The translations under genes and the position numbers were made by a program. A stretch of DNA of 17,371 bases from NCBI GenBank assembly GCA_016763355.1, contig JAESTY010000324.1, positions 1 through 17,371 on the forward strand. Direction: 5' to 3'. Each line of letters starts with the position of its first letter. Position 1 is the first letter of the stretch. The notes below the pieces were generated by a model. It had not been told where the DNA came from. It searched no databases and saw only the letters and a list, made by a program, of their open reading frames with translations. This DNA comes from Immundisolibacteraceae bacterium (lineage in GTDB: Bacteria; Pseudomonadota; Gammaproteobacteria; Immundisolibacterales; Immundisolibacteraceae). Shown here in pieces: positions 1 to 7,630 of the stretch.

Positions 1-114
1 ATGCAAGCCAGAAAACAAGCCCTGGCCGATGCGGTCTACTCTGGCAAAGGTGGCCAGCAAGCCCCGGCGATAACCGCAGAAGACCTCAGTTATTTATTAG
101 CCACAGCAGACTAA
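1..114 (+). CDS. C-terminal fragment, SNF2-type DEAD/DEAH helicase (partial)
   Basis: The frame is open from base 1 and stops with TAA at 112-114, giving 37 residues. The visible tail has a basic stretch followed by LADAVYSGKG, then an acidic ITAEDLSYLLA helix. From family knowledge, bacterial SNF2/HepA-like helicases often end in this way: an ALADAxY segment, a small linker, then LTxEDLxxLL. The ATG at base 1 is probably an internal Met rather than the true start, since the fragment has no domain of its own. All ATPase motifs would lie upstream of the window, so the assignment rests on a short tail only. The 204 bp up to the next gene hold no convincing gene; two 6-bp AT-rich hairpins lie at 183-198 and 305-320. 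Confidence 0.5.
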   Translation: MQARKQALADAVYSGKGGQQAPAITAEDLSYLLATAD

Positions 115-304
115 AAGTCCCACGCCCACATGGATTAATACCACCTCAGCCTCGGGAGAAGCTCACTGGAACCTGACCAGCCGACAATCTCAATTGTCTG
201 TGAAAGACTAGTTGCAGCGACTCCCAAACCCAACAAATTGAGCCTTTTCCGAACTTGATGACATTCTCTTACTGATAGATACGACGAGGGCAGGCAGTCA
301 TAAA

Positions 305-320
305 AACAATCAATATTGTT
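305..320 (-). terminator. Weak hairpin plus T-run at the end of the AIM24-family gene
   Basis: Read on the minus strand, AACAAT pairs with ATTGTT around a 4-nt loop and is followed by a short T-run (304-301). The hairpin overlaps the stop codon of the minus-strand gene ending at 319. The stem is only six mostly A-T pairs, so it may not work as a terminator. Confidence 0.25.
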
Positions 321-1065
321 ATCCCGAACCCTCACCCTTACCGGCACTCGGCGCAGCAGCAATAATTCGATCGGCCATACGGCTAAACGGCAGGCTTTGC
401 AGCCAGACGGTTCCGGTACCTTGTAAGGTTGCCAGAAACATACCTTCGCCGCCGAAGACCATGCTTTTGAGGCCGCCGGCGCGCTCGATGTCGTAGTTAA
501 TACCGGACGAGAAACCAACCAGACAGCCGGTATCTACCCGCAGAGTTTCGCCGTTAAGCTCACGTTTGATTACCGCACCACCGGCATGCATAAAGGCCAT
601 GCCATCGCCCTTTAACCGTTGCAGCACAAAACCTTCACCGCCAAACAGTCCAGCACCAATTTTCTTATTAAAGGCGATGCCGATTTCGGTACCTAGTGCG
701 GCGCACAGAAAGGCATCTTTCTGGCACATCAGCTCCTGACCGATCTCAGCCAGGTCTACCGCTACAATGGCTCCCGGATAAGGCGCAGCAAAACCGACAT
801 GTGATTTACCACTGCCCTGGTGGCAGAAGTGGGTCATGAACAGGGATTCGCCAGTGAGCATTCGGGTACCGGCACTGAACACCTTACCCATAAAGCCCTG
901 CTCCGGTTTGGAACCATCACCCATTTTGGTTTCGAACTCGATGCCCTGTTCCATATAAGTCATGGCACCGGCTTCCGCGATCACGGTTTCACCTGGGTCA
1001 AGTTCAATAATCACCATCTGGCTGCCTTCGCCGACGATTTCGTAATCCACTTCATGGGAATTCAA
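319..1065 (-). CDS. AIM24 / TIGR00266 family protein
   Basis: This 248-residue protein matches the bacterial AIM24 (TIGR00266) family of Gly-rich beta-sheet proteins. No enzymatic activity is established for the family; the eukaryotic namesake is mitochondrial. Visible hallmarks are the N-terminal PGETVIAEAGAMTYM segment, the GESLFMTHF strand, the central GLFGGEGFVLQRLKGDG block, VDTGCLVGFS and the FGGEGMFLATLQGTGTVWLQS block, all in family order. No signal peptide or membrane segment is seen, so it is probably cytoplasmic. The start is TTG (1063-1065), with a GGAGA Shine-Dalgarno sequence 5-6 bases upstream; the nearby ATG at 1053-1055 is out of frame. It lies 47 bp downstream of the acyl-CoA synthetase on the same strand and may be co-transcribed. 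That gap holds a 10-bp direct repeat, CCAATTATTC at 1085-1094 and 1109-1118. Confidence 0.88.
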   Translation of the reverse strand: MNSHEVDYEIVGEGSQMVIIELDPGETVIAEAGAMTYMEQGIEFETKMGDGSKPEQGFMGKVFSAGTRMLTGESLFMTHFCHQGSGKSHVGFAAPYPGAIVAVDLAEIGQELMCQKDAFLCAALGTEIGIAFNKKIGAGLFGGEGFVLQRLKGDGMAFMHAGGAVIKRELNGETLRVDTGCLVGFSSGINYDIERAGGLKSMVFGGEGMFLATLQGTGTVWLQSLPFSRMADRIIAAAPSAGKGEGSG

Positions 1066-1112
1066 ATTATTCTCCAGATTACCTCCAATTATTCCGTAAA
1101 TTGTTCTGCCAA

Positions 1113-2675
1113 TTATTCAGCGACTGCCTGGTCTCTTAATATTTTACGGCTGGTTTTACCGCTAGAACCACGGGGTAACTCGCTAACGAAACGATACTCT
1201 TTAGGCCGCTGATAATTTGACAGGTCGCTGGCCCTGGCGAAATCGGTCAGGGTATCGCTGGTCAGCGAATCATCATCAGCAATCACGAAGGCGGTGATTT
1301 TCTGGCCCCATTCAGGGTCGGGCAAGCCGACCACCGCACATTCCCGAATTTGGGGATGGCTGAGCAGCAGATCTTCGATCGGCGCTGGCATCACATTGAT
1401 ACCTCCGGTGATGATCATGTCATCGACCCGACCGTGGATATAGAGATAGCCCTCGTCATCCATATGTCCCAGGTCACCCGAGTACCACCAGTCGCCGCGA
1501 AAAACACGACGTGACAGCACCGGGTCGTACCACATCTGTATCGCTCGTGATGGACCCTTAATGATGATTTCACCTTCTTCACCGACTGGCATTTCATCAT
1601 CCACGTCCGCCCCTGGCTCAATGACCCGAGCTTCACTGTTAAGCATCGGTTTACCAATACTCTGAATTTTGTCTTCGCGACGCAGGTCGTCTGGGAACAT
1701 CACCGTACCGGCTGAAGGGCCGGTTTCGGTGGTGCCATAGGCGTTAATAACGTTATCGCAGATACGCTCGCGAATCTCCCGCAAGGTGGCAGTATCCATC
1801 ACTTCACCGGCGAATCCGGCCAGGGTAATACTGCTGAGGTCGTAATCTTCCACCGGCTGACGCAGCAACATGCGCCACATGGTAGGTACCAACAGCACCA
1901 GCGTGGCCTTTTCTTCGGCCATTTTCTGCAGATAAGCCAGCGGGTCCCATTGCTCCATAAACACCAGTTTGGTACCCACATTCAACGCTGGTAGTGCCAG
2001 GTTGTACCAACCCATAAACGAGGTGGTGAACAGATGAACAATGGTCGAACTCGGCCCAAGCTGAAACGGATAAACCGCGCCACGAGCACCTTCGATGAGG
2101 CCACGATGGCTATGCATGACTCCCTTGGGCACACCGGTGGTACCAGAAGTGAGCACAATTGCCGCCGTTTCGTCGGCCAAAATAGGCATCGGCTCAAAAT
2201 CTAACTCGTAACGATGTAGATCGTCAGGAATACAGGGATCAGATACGGCCACCTGGTTCGGGGCGCCACTGCGAGCACAGACATAACCGGTAATTTGCGG
2301 AATCATGCTACGCAACTGATGGGCAGTTTCGGCGAGGGCTTCATGATAGATCAGCGCCCTGGGCATCAACCGCTCGAGTACTTTAGTCAACACCGCAGCT
2401 TTTTCGCGAGCATGCAGGGTCACCGGGATCGCACCCAGCTCAATAATGCCGAACAGCGCGATCACGTGTACTGATGATGGCAGTGTCATCAAGGCGACCC
2501 GATCACCTTTGCGCACACCGATACTGTGTAGCAGGGCCGCGGTACGCTGCACCTGGTGCAGGGTATCGGTATAGGTATAACGGTGATAGGGGTCGACCAG
2601 CGCTTCGTTATTACCGAAGTAACGGGCGGTTCTATGCAGCATAGACCGCAGGGTAATCTCTTCTAAATCAGACAT
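1113..2675 (-). CDS. AMP-forming acyl-CoA synthetase
   Basis: This is a 520-residue class I adenylate-forming enzyme. Such enzymes activate a carboxylic acid with ATP to an acyl-AMP and then form the CoA thioester. The A3 phosphate-binding loop VLTSGTTGVPKG is at residues 174-185, the A5 motif INAYGTTETGP near 310, and the A7/A8 region YSGDLGHMDDEGYLYIHGRVDDMI follows near 395-420. The A10 catalytic lysine is in SSGKTSRK (K507). All core motifs are intact and the length is normal for a medium-chain, aryl- or terpenoid-acid CoA ligase; the substrate cannot be read from the sequence. The ATG is preceded by a strong AAGGAGAGGA at 2681-2690 on the minus strand. It is the first gene of a likely two-gene transcript with the AIM24 protein. 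It diverges from an SDR across a 386-bp spacer, which suggests a shared control region. Assignment to the enzyme class is firm. Confidence 0.93.
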   Translation of the reverse strand: MSDLEEITLRSMLHRTARYFGNNEALVDPYHRYTYTDTLHQVQRTAALLHSIGVRKGDRVALMTLPSSVHVIALFGIIELGAIPVTLHAREKAAVLTKVLERLMPRALIYHEALAETAHQLRSMIPQITGYVCARSGAPNQVAVSDPCIPDDLHRYELDFEPMPILADETAAIVLTSGTTGVPKGVMHSHRGLIEGARGAVYPFQLGPSSTIVHLFTTSFMGWYNLALPALNVGTKLVFMEQWDPLAYLQKMAEEKATLVLLVPTMWRMLLRQPVEDYDLSSITLAGFAGEVMDTATLREIRERICDNVINAYGTTETGPSAGTVMFPDDLRREDKIQSIGKPMLNSEARVIEPGADVDDEMPVGEEGEIIIKGPSRAIQMWYDPVLSRRVFRGDWWYSGDLGHMDDEGYLYIHGRVDDMIITGGINVMPAPIEDLLLSHPQIRECAVVGLPDPEWGQKITAFVIADDDSLTSDTLTDFARASDLSNYQRPKEYRFVSELPRGSSGKTSRKILRDQAVAE

Positions 2676-2850
2676 TTAAATCCTCTCCTTGATCTCTTTT
2701 TTATACTTACTATCCATCACATCATTCGAGCTATTTTTTTATTTTTTACTGAAGTTTATTGAAGATAACCTAGCAAAATTCCGCTCTACCAGCGATTGTA
2801 GCTTAGAAAATTTGGAGACTGCATTGCGTAACAAGCACAGCTACCAAAAC

Positions 2851-2878
2851 TTGACCAAAATACATTTTTGCTTAGAAA
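2851..2878 (+). promoter_or_regulatory. Candidate sigma-70 promoter upstream of the SDR gene
   Basis: TTGACC (2851-2856, five of six consensus bases) is followed after 16 bp by TAGAAA (2873-2878, four of six). It would give a leader of roughly 175 nt containing the 14-bp tandem repeats. This was read by eye only, in AT-rich DNA where such matches arise easily. Confidence 0.3.
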
Positions 2879-2954
2879 CCATTAAATTAAATACGTTGAG
2901 CAAAAATCAAAATAGCGGCAGCATAGCCGCGCCTGATAACAACCCGCCACAGGA

Positions 2955-2996
2955 CTTCTGGCAAGCGACTTCTGACAGGCAGCTTCTGACAGTCGT
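2955..2996. repeat. Three imperfect 14-bp tandem repeats
   Basis: CTTCTG recurs at 2955, 2969 and 2983 with an exact 14-bp period. The units are CTTCTGGCAAGCGA, CTTCTGACAGGCAG and CTTCTGACAGTCGT, with the first six bases identical in all three and CTTCTGACAG shared by the last two. The array ends 65 bp before the SDR start and lies between divergent genes, so it could be a multi-site operator or a slippage product. Confidence 0.5.
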
Positions 2997-3061
2997 CGAT
3001 TTTTCCAATAAAAAAACAAGTCCATTTTTAAAGAGCCAATGTTCAAAGAGGAGAATATGTA

Positions 3062-3934
3062 ATGCCAGTTGAAGACCTGGAGAACAAAGACCATTTTGGA
3101 TTTACTGACGAAGAACTCGCGTCAATCGAGACCGTCTACCGTGACGGCATCATGGATGGCAAAACCGTACTGGTGTCTGGTGGTGGCACCGGCATCGGCA
3201 AGGCAATCGCCTTCCTGTTTGCTCGACTAGGTGCCAACATCATGCTCTGTGGACGTCGCGAACAGCCCCTGCAGGCAACCATCAAACAGCTCAATGCGCT
3301 GGGTGCTGAAGCCGACTTTATGGCCATGAGTATTCGTGAGCCGGAGGCTGTCGAAAAACTAATTGCGGCAACCTGGGACCGTTTTGGTGGCCTCGATGTG
3401 CTGATCAATAACGCCGGCGGCCAGTTTGCCAAACCCGCGCTGGATATTTCCCCCAAGGGCTGGAACGCGGTGATCGATACCAACCTCAATGGCACCTGGT
3501 ACATGACCCAGGCCTGCGCAAAACAGTGGGTGGCCAACGAAAAACCGGGTTGTGTGATTAACATTATTCTTGATTATTACCGGGGCATGCCCACCATTGC
3601 CCATTCAGCCGCCTCACGAGCCGCAGTGGATAACCTGTCACGCACCCTGGCGGTGGAGTGGTCGCAGTACAAAATTCGCATTAACTCAGTGGCACCAGGA
3701 GCGATTGAAAGCAATGGCTTTAATCAATACCCGAAGCCGTTTTTAAAGGGCTTTTACAACTCAAACCCGATGCGCGAACTCGGTACCGTGCAGGATATTG
3801 CTGAAGGTTGTGTCTATCTTGCAGCACCATCGGGAAAGTTCATTACTGGCGAGACTCTGGTTATCGATGGCGGTGGTCAACTCTGGGGTGAAACCTGGTT
3901 AACCGACCAACCAGAGCATTTCAAACCGGTTTAA
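3062..3934 (+). CDS. SDR oxidoreductase of the enoyl/dienoyl-CoA reductase-like type
   Basis: This 290-residue Rossmann-fold short-chain dehydrogenase/reductase has a ~30-residue N-terminal extension. The dinucleotide loop GGGTGIG is at 40-46, an Arg pair after beta-2 (CGRRE, R65-R66) favours NADP(H), and NNAGG is at 116-120. The usual Ser-Tyr-Lys triad is missing: the Y-x3-K positions are S182 and R186 in HSAASRAAVDNL, and the catalytic Ser strand reads NIILDYYRG. From family knowledge, peroxisomal trans-2-enoyl-CoA reductase (PECR) and AtuB-like citronellol-pathway SDRs share the HS/HT-x-AxRA pattern, so this is probably a natural subfamily and not a dead enzyme. D171, Y172 or Y173 may replace the catalytic Tyr, as in dienoyl-CoA reductases. 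The start is preceded by AGAGGAG (3047-3053). A minimal ATG-TAA lies just before it at 3057-3062, overlapping the start by one base. The divergent acyl-CoA synthetase fits a role in acyl-CoA metabolism. Confidence 0.85.
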   Translation: MPVEDLENKDHFGFTDEELASIETVYRDGIMDGKTVLVSGGGTGIGKAIAFLFARLGANIMLCGRREQPLQATIKQLNALGAEADFMAMSIREPEAVEKLIAATWDRFGGLDVLINNAGGQFAKPALDISPKGWNAVIDTNLNGTWYMTQACAKQWVANEKPGCVINIILDYYRGMPTIAHSAASRAAVDNLSRTLAVEWSQYKIRINSVAPGAIESNGFNQYPKPFLKGFYNSNPMRELGTVQDIAEGCVYLAAPSGKFITGETLVIDGGGQLWGETWLTDQPEHFKPV

Positions 3935-4010
3935 CCGATTTCATAACCCGAAGAAATAGCAGTAATTAGCTGATCAAAAAAAGCTTTGCCCAAAGGCCAA
4001 TAAATTAAGT

Positions 4011-4039
4011 TTGATATGAACCCTGCGCGGATAGAGAAT
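4011..4039 (+). promoter_or_regulatory. Candidate sigma-70 promoter upstream of the amidohydrolase
   Basis: TTGATA (4011-4016, five of six) and GAGAAT (4034-4039, four of six) are separated by 17 bp. Transcription would start about 75 nt before the gene. A hairpin (CGGGTG 4057-4062 with CACCCG 4072-4077, nine-nt loop) would then lie in the leader. The call is by eye. Confidence 0.35.
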
Positions 4040-4122
4040 GGCCCTCTGATAATGTTCGGGTGGCAATGCATCACCCGTCGCTAAACGTGTGACTACGACA
4101 ACAGGAAATGGAGATTTCTAAA

Positions 4123-5270
4123 ATGAGTGAGGAATATCAAGGACTAATGATTTCTGCGGATGGCCACGTGGTCGAGCCTGCAGATTTATGGACCAGTCGG
4201 ATGCCAAAAAATGGCGAGATAAAGCCCCCCACATTGCAAACATCCCAGACATGGGCGACTGCATGATCATCGATGGTTTAAAGCCTCGACCTATCGCTTT
4301 TGAAGGACCGATGATCGAAATGAAAGCCCGCGGTGAAGAGATTCCTAAAATCTCTGACTTTCGTTATGACGACTGCCGCCCAGGCTCCTGGGATCCGGAC
4401 GAACGCCTCAAAGACCAGGACATCGATGGTGTCCTCGGCGAAGTGATCTACCCCGGTGTGGGGCTGTTCATCTGGGATTCCGATGACGAAGAAATGCTCT
4501 ATGAGGTTTGCAAAACCTACAACGACTGGCTCTCTGAGTTTTGCGGTGCCCACCCTGGTCGATTAAAAGGTGCAGCAATTTTACCCACCCGTGGCCCGAT
4601 TGAATGGGCAGTCGCAGAAGCTGAACGGGCTGAAAAAATCGGTCTGGGCAGTGTGATGTTGCCAGCATGGTGTAATCACCGACCTTACAATCAACCCATT
4701 TGGGATACGCTCTGGGCACGCCTGGAAGAGATGAACATGCTCTGCAATTTCCATCTTGGCGGCGGCATCTTCCCTTCCCATATCAAAGGTCCCGGCGCCA
4801 GTGGTGTGCTGGTATGCGCTGGTAAGATGAATCTTAACGAGCCTATGCAGCTGGTGATCTGGGGCGGTGCTCCTGTTCGGTTCCCAAAAATGCGCTGGTC
4901 AATCGTTGAAGGTGGCATCGGCTGGATCGCCGCCGCACTGGAACTGATGGACCACTGGTGGACTGATCATAAAGGCTGGATGAAACCACGCCTGGAACAG
5001 AAGCCAAGCAATTATTTCCGCGACAATTTCTTCGCAACCTTTGAAGATGACCGCGCTGGCGTACTGACCCGCGAACTTATCGGTGTCGATACATTAATGT
5101 GGGGTGCCGATTATCCCCACACAGAAGGTGTCTGGCCGTTTTCAAAAAAATCCATCGCCAGTAACTTTGCCGGTTGTCCCGCAGAAGATACCAATAAAAT
5201 TGTTTGTGAGAATGCAGCCAAGCTGTATGGATTTGATCTGGATAAATTGCTCGCCAACCGTGCCGCCTGA
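4123..5270 (+). CDS. Amidohydrolase (amidohydrolase_2/ACMSD-like TIM barrel), frameshifted at 4206-4212
   Basis: Members of this metal-dependent hydrolase/decarboxylase superfamily act on aromatic or alicyclic carboxylates. The N-terminus, read from ATG 4123 (GGAG at 4110-4113), gives MISADGHVVEPADLWTSRMP, which carries the family's first metal motif (D-G-H). That frame stops after 47 codons (TGA 4264-4266). The remainder, KKWRDKAPHI onwards, is in the -1 frame; its first ATG there, at 4188, gives a 360-residue protein without the metal motif. One extra A in the A6 run at 4206-4211 rejoins both parts into a 382-residue protein of normal length. The rest looks intact: CNFHLGGG (His near residue 189 of the shorter reading) and MWGADYPHTEGVWP (Asp near 308). 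The likely cause is a homopolymer sequencing error or a real indel. An in-frame A-AAA-AAT heptamer also permits -1 slippage. If translation began only at 4188 the enzyme would probably be inactive. Confidence 0.82.
4206..4212 (+). other. Frameshift site / slippery heptamer A-AAA-AAT
   Basis: In the frame set by ATG 4123 the codons are CCA AAA AAT, so the heptamer is in the correct phase for -1 tandem slippage, which would continue with TGG CGA GAT (W-R-D), the frame of the main open reading frame. I see no strong Shine-Dalgarno sequence about 10 nt upstream and no obvious stable stem just downstream, the stimulators known from dnaX-type frameshifting. That weakens a programmed explanation. 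Confidence 0.6.
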
Positions 5271-5297
5271 TATCCAATCTAGACGTTAAAGCGTTTT

Positions 5298-5327
5298 AAA
5301 AAGGCCGGCATCATGCCGGCCTTTTTT
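5298..5327 (+). terminator. Rho-independent terminator after the amidohydrolase
   Basis: GGCCGGCA (5303-5310) and TGCCGGCC (5314-5321) form a perfect 8-bp GC-rich stem around a TCA loop, followed by six T (5322-5327). It begins 28 bp after the amidohydrolase stop. An A-run on the left (5298-5302) also allows it to act in the other direction. It separates the amidohydrolase from the cupin/ABC group. Confidence 0.93.
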
Positions 5328-5356
5328 GTTTTCTCCGGTCAGAATTAATTAATGTT

Positions 5357-5719
5357 ATGAAACCGACGATCTTTGATAATCAGAAAGTTGAACAATTCTT
5401 CACAGCAGAAGGCTGCTTTATCACTGAACTTTCCAATAGTGATATCGACCCGCAATGCTCTGTCGCCCAGGCCAGAGTAGAACCAGGGATCACCACCAGT
5501 TGGCACCGTTTAAAAGACACGGTAGAACGTTACTGTATTATTCAGGGCGAGGGTTTACTGGAGATCGGCGATCTGCCGGCGCGCCGGTTAACCGTTGGAG
5601 ACTTCGCTATCATTCCAGCCATGTGTCGCCAGCGCATTACCAATACCGGCCAACAATCGCTGATTTTCCAGGCAATCTGCACGCCCAGGTTTTTAACGTC
5701 AAACTATCAACTGCTCTGA
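5357..5719 (+). CDS. Single-domain cupin protein
   Basis: This 120-residue protein spans one double-stranded beta-helix. Cupin motif 1 is PGITTSWHRLKDTVERYCIIQGEG: G44, H50, E57 and G64 match the consensus, but the second His is L52. Motif 2 is GDFAIIPAMCRQRITNTG: G81, P87 and N96 match, with Q92 where the His ligand usually sits. Only H50 and E57 (perhaps with Q92) remain as metal ligands, so metal binding may be weak or absent. The CRQRITNTG and AICTPRF strings recur in a subfamily of small cupins I have seen annotated only as cupin domain-containing. It lies after the terminator and 36 bp upstream of an ABC exporter on the same strand, so co-transcription is likely, although the start has no clear Shine-Dalgarno sequence. 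Confidence 0.82.
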   Translation: MKPTIFDNQKVEQFFTAEGCFITELSNSDIDPQCSVAQARVEPGITTSWHRLKDTVERYCIIQGEGLLEIGDLPARRLTVGDFAIIPAMCRQRITNTGQQSLIFQAICTPRFLTSNYQLL

Positions 5720-5755
5720 GCCTGCTAGCAACGCACACCAACCACAGAGATTTTC

Positions 5756-7567
5756 GTGACCGAGACCAGTCGTAAACGATCTATTCAGGACGCCATCGCC
5801 CAGGTGCGTCTCCTGCTGGAGTATTTTCACCCCTATAAAGGACATGTGATTATCGCCGCAATAGCGTTGGTGATTGCGGCCAGCACTATGCTGGGGCTTG
5901 GCCAGGGCCTACGCTGGATGGTCGACTCAGGCCTTTCCGGCGGCGATCCGGCTCTGTTAGACAAGTCTTTACTGGTGCTATTAGCCGTGGTGATCGTATT
6001 GGCAGCCTCTACCGCTGTGCGCTACTACATGGTCACCTGGATTGGCGAACGGGTAGCCGCTGATTTACGTAAAGCCGTATTCGAACACCTCATTACCCTG
6101 GAACCAGGGTTTTTTGAAGATCAACATACTGGCGATCTGCTGTCACGCCTGAGCGCAGACACCACCATGCTGCAATCGATCATTGGCACCTCGGTCTCAA
6201 TCGCGTTGCGAAACGTATTAATGTTGATCGGCGGCACCATATTGCTGGCCATGACCAGCGCCAAACTCACCGCATTGGTATCCCTGTGCCTGCCGCTGGT
6301 GATCGTGCCGATACTGGTTTACGGTCGCCGAGTGCGCAAACTGGCTCGCCAGACTCAGGATCGAGTCGGTGATATCGGTGCTTATGCTGATGAAGCCTTT
6401 CACGGTATTCGCACCCTGCAGGCGTTCGGGCACGAGGAGCACGACCGGGAATACTTTGGTGCGCATGTGGACAAGTCATTCGCTGCTGCATTACGCAGAA
6501 TACGGGTAAGGTCTCGTCTCGCCGCGGTGGTGATATTTTTGGTGTTTGGCGCGATTGGCATCATCCTCTGGGTCGGCGGCCATGACATGCTCGCTGGCCG
6601 GATAAGCGCAGGGGAACTATCTGCATTCGTGTTCTATTCAGTTATGGTCGCCGGCGCCGTTGGCGCACTCGCTGAGGTGATTGGCGAACTACAACAGGCA
6701 GCAGGAGCCACCGAGCGGCTGCTGGAACTGCTTAACACCGAAGCCAAAATAGTCAGCCCGGCTGAACCCGAACAGATGCCTGCCACCGCCACCGGCGAAG
6801 TCCGTTTTGATGACACTGATTTTGCCTATCCCAGCAGGCCCCAGCAGCTCGCTCTAAATAGTTTCAATTTGCATGTTAAACCCGGTCAGACGGTAGCCCT
6901 GGTGGGGCCCTCTGGCGCAGGTAAAAGCACGGTTTTCAATCTGCTGCTGCGTTTTAATGACCCAGATAATGGTTCGGTATTGGTCGATAACCGAGACCTG
7001 CGCCGGGTCGATATTCGTGAGCTTCGCAGCCGGATTGCGCTGGTATCCCAGGAACCCACCCTGTTTGCGGCATCCATTTTCGACAATATTCGATATGGTC
7101 GCCTTAATGTGGATGATGAGGCCGTTTACGCGGCCGCTAAGGCCGCCCATGCCGATGAGTTCATCGACCGCCTGCCTGATCAATACGACACCCAGTTGGG
7201 TGAACGTGGTGCACGGCTCTCAGGGGGCCAGAAACAGCGTATCGCCATCGCTCGAGCACTGCTGCGAGATCCAGCCCTCTTGCTGCTTGATGAAGCTACC
7301 AGTGCTCTCGACGCAGAAAGCGAGCAGGCTGTACAGGCTGCACTTGCGGTATTAATGCGGGGTCGCACCACTATTGTCATCGCCCATCGACTAGCCACAG
7401 TGGTGGATGCTGAACGCATCGTGGTCATGGACCACGGCAAAATCGTTTCTGAAGGTACCCATGCCGAGCTGATCAAAATGGGCGGACTCTACGCCCGATT
7501 GGCGGAGCTACAATTTGACGCCGGCAGCGTGATATCACTCAGAACAGATAGTGGCGAAATAGCCTAA
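5756..7567 (+). CDS. ABC exporter, fused permease/ATPase (MsbA-related)
   Basis: This 603-residue half-transporter would act as a homodimer in the inner membrane. Six membrane segments are visible at about 30-55, 68-90, 145-165, 168-190, 250-272 and 283-300. The ATPase domain starts near 340. It has Walker A GPSGAGKST (~384), Q-loop SQEPTLFAASI, signature LSGGQKQRIAIARALL (~487), Walker B LLLLDEATSALD (~507), and H-loop IVIAHR. All are intact. It resembles the MsbA-related TIGR02204 group of permease/ATP-binding proteins, whose substrates are mostly unknown; lipid, peptide or drug export are all possible. The GTG start (5756-5758) is chosen because the frame matches the family N-terminus and a weak AGAGA lies just upstream. 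It sits between a small cupin and yajD with short gaps (36 and 63 bp), suggesting one transcript. Confidence 0.92.
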   Translation: MTETSRKRSIQDAIAQVRLLLEYFHPYKGHVIIAAIALVIAASTMLGLGQGLRWMVDSGLSGGDPALLDKSLLVLLAVVIVLAASTAVRYYMVTWIGERVAADLRKAVFEHLITLEPGFFEDQHTGDLLSRLSADTTMLQSIIGTSVSIALRNVLMLIGGTILLAMTSAKLTALVSLCLPLVIVPILVYGRRVRKLARQTQDRVGDIGAYADEAFHGIRTLQAFGHEEHDREYFGAHVDKSFAAALRRIRVRSRLAAVVIFLVFGAIGIILWVGGHDMLAGRISAGELSAFVFYSVMVAGAVGALAEVIGELQQAAGATERLLELLNTEAKIVSPAEPEQMPATATGEVRFDDTDFAYPSRPQQLALNSFNLHVKPGQTVALVGPSGAGKSTVFNLLLRFNDPDNGSVLVDNRDLRRVDIRELRSRIALVSQEPTLFAASIFDNIRYGRLNVDDEAVYAAAKAAHADEFIDRLPDQYDTQLGERGARLSGGQKQRIAIARALLRDPALLLLDEATSALDAESEQAVQAALAVLMRGRTTIVIAHRLATVVDAERIVVMDHGKIVSEGTHAELIKMGGLYARLAELQFDAGSVISLRTDSGEIA

Positions 7568-7630
7568 CGCTGAAAATCGCTAACCGGTCCTTTTGATGAT
7601 CTTCAGCTGTAGACGGTTCAGGAATTCAAC

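Larger units (their letters stand above)
2676..3061. other. AT-rich divergent intergenic region
   Basis: This 386-bp stretch separates the minus-strand acyl-CoA synthetase from the plus-strand SDR. It is visibly richer in A/T than its flanks and has no credible gene: an open frame at 2689-3072 has low-complexity, Leu/Phe/Asn/Ser-rich content and runs into the SDR start. It holds a strong Shine-Dalgarno sequence for each flanking gene (2681-2690 minus; AGAGGAG at 3047-3053 plus), a candidate sigma-70 promoter, and three 14-bp tandem repeats. It is the natural place for a regulator to act on both genes. Confidence 0.6.

Noticed and set aside
820..1212. 130-codon plus-strand frame opposite the AIM24 and synthetase genes
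   Set aside because: It is the complement of two well-supported genes and spans their intergenic gap; the translation has no recognisable pattern.
2689..3072. 127-codon open frame on the plus strand in the AT-rich gap
   Set aside because: Low-complexity, Leu/Phe/Asn/Ser-rich translation, no family resemblance, and it runs past the well-supported SDR start in another frame.
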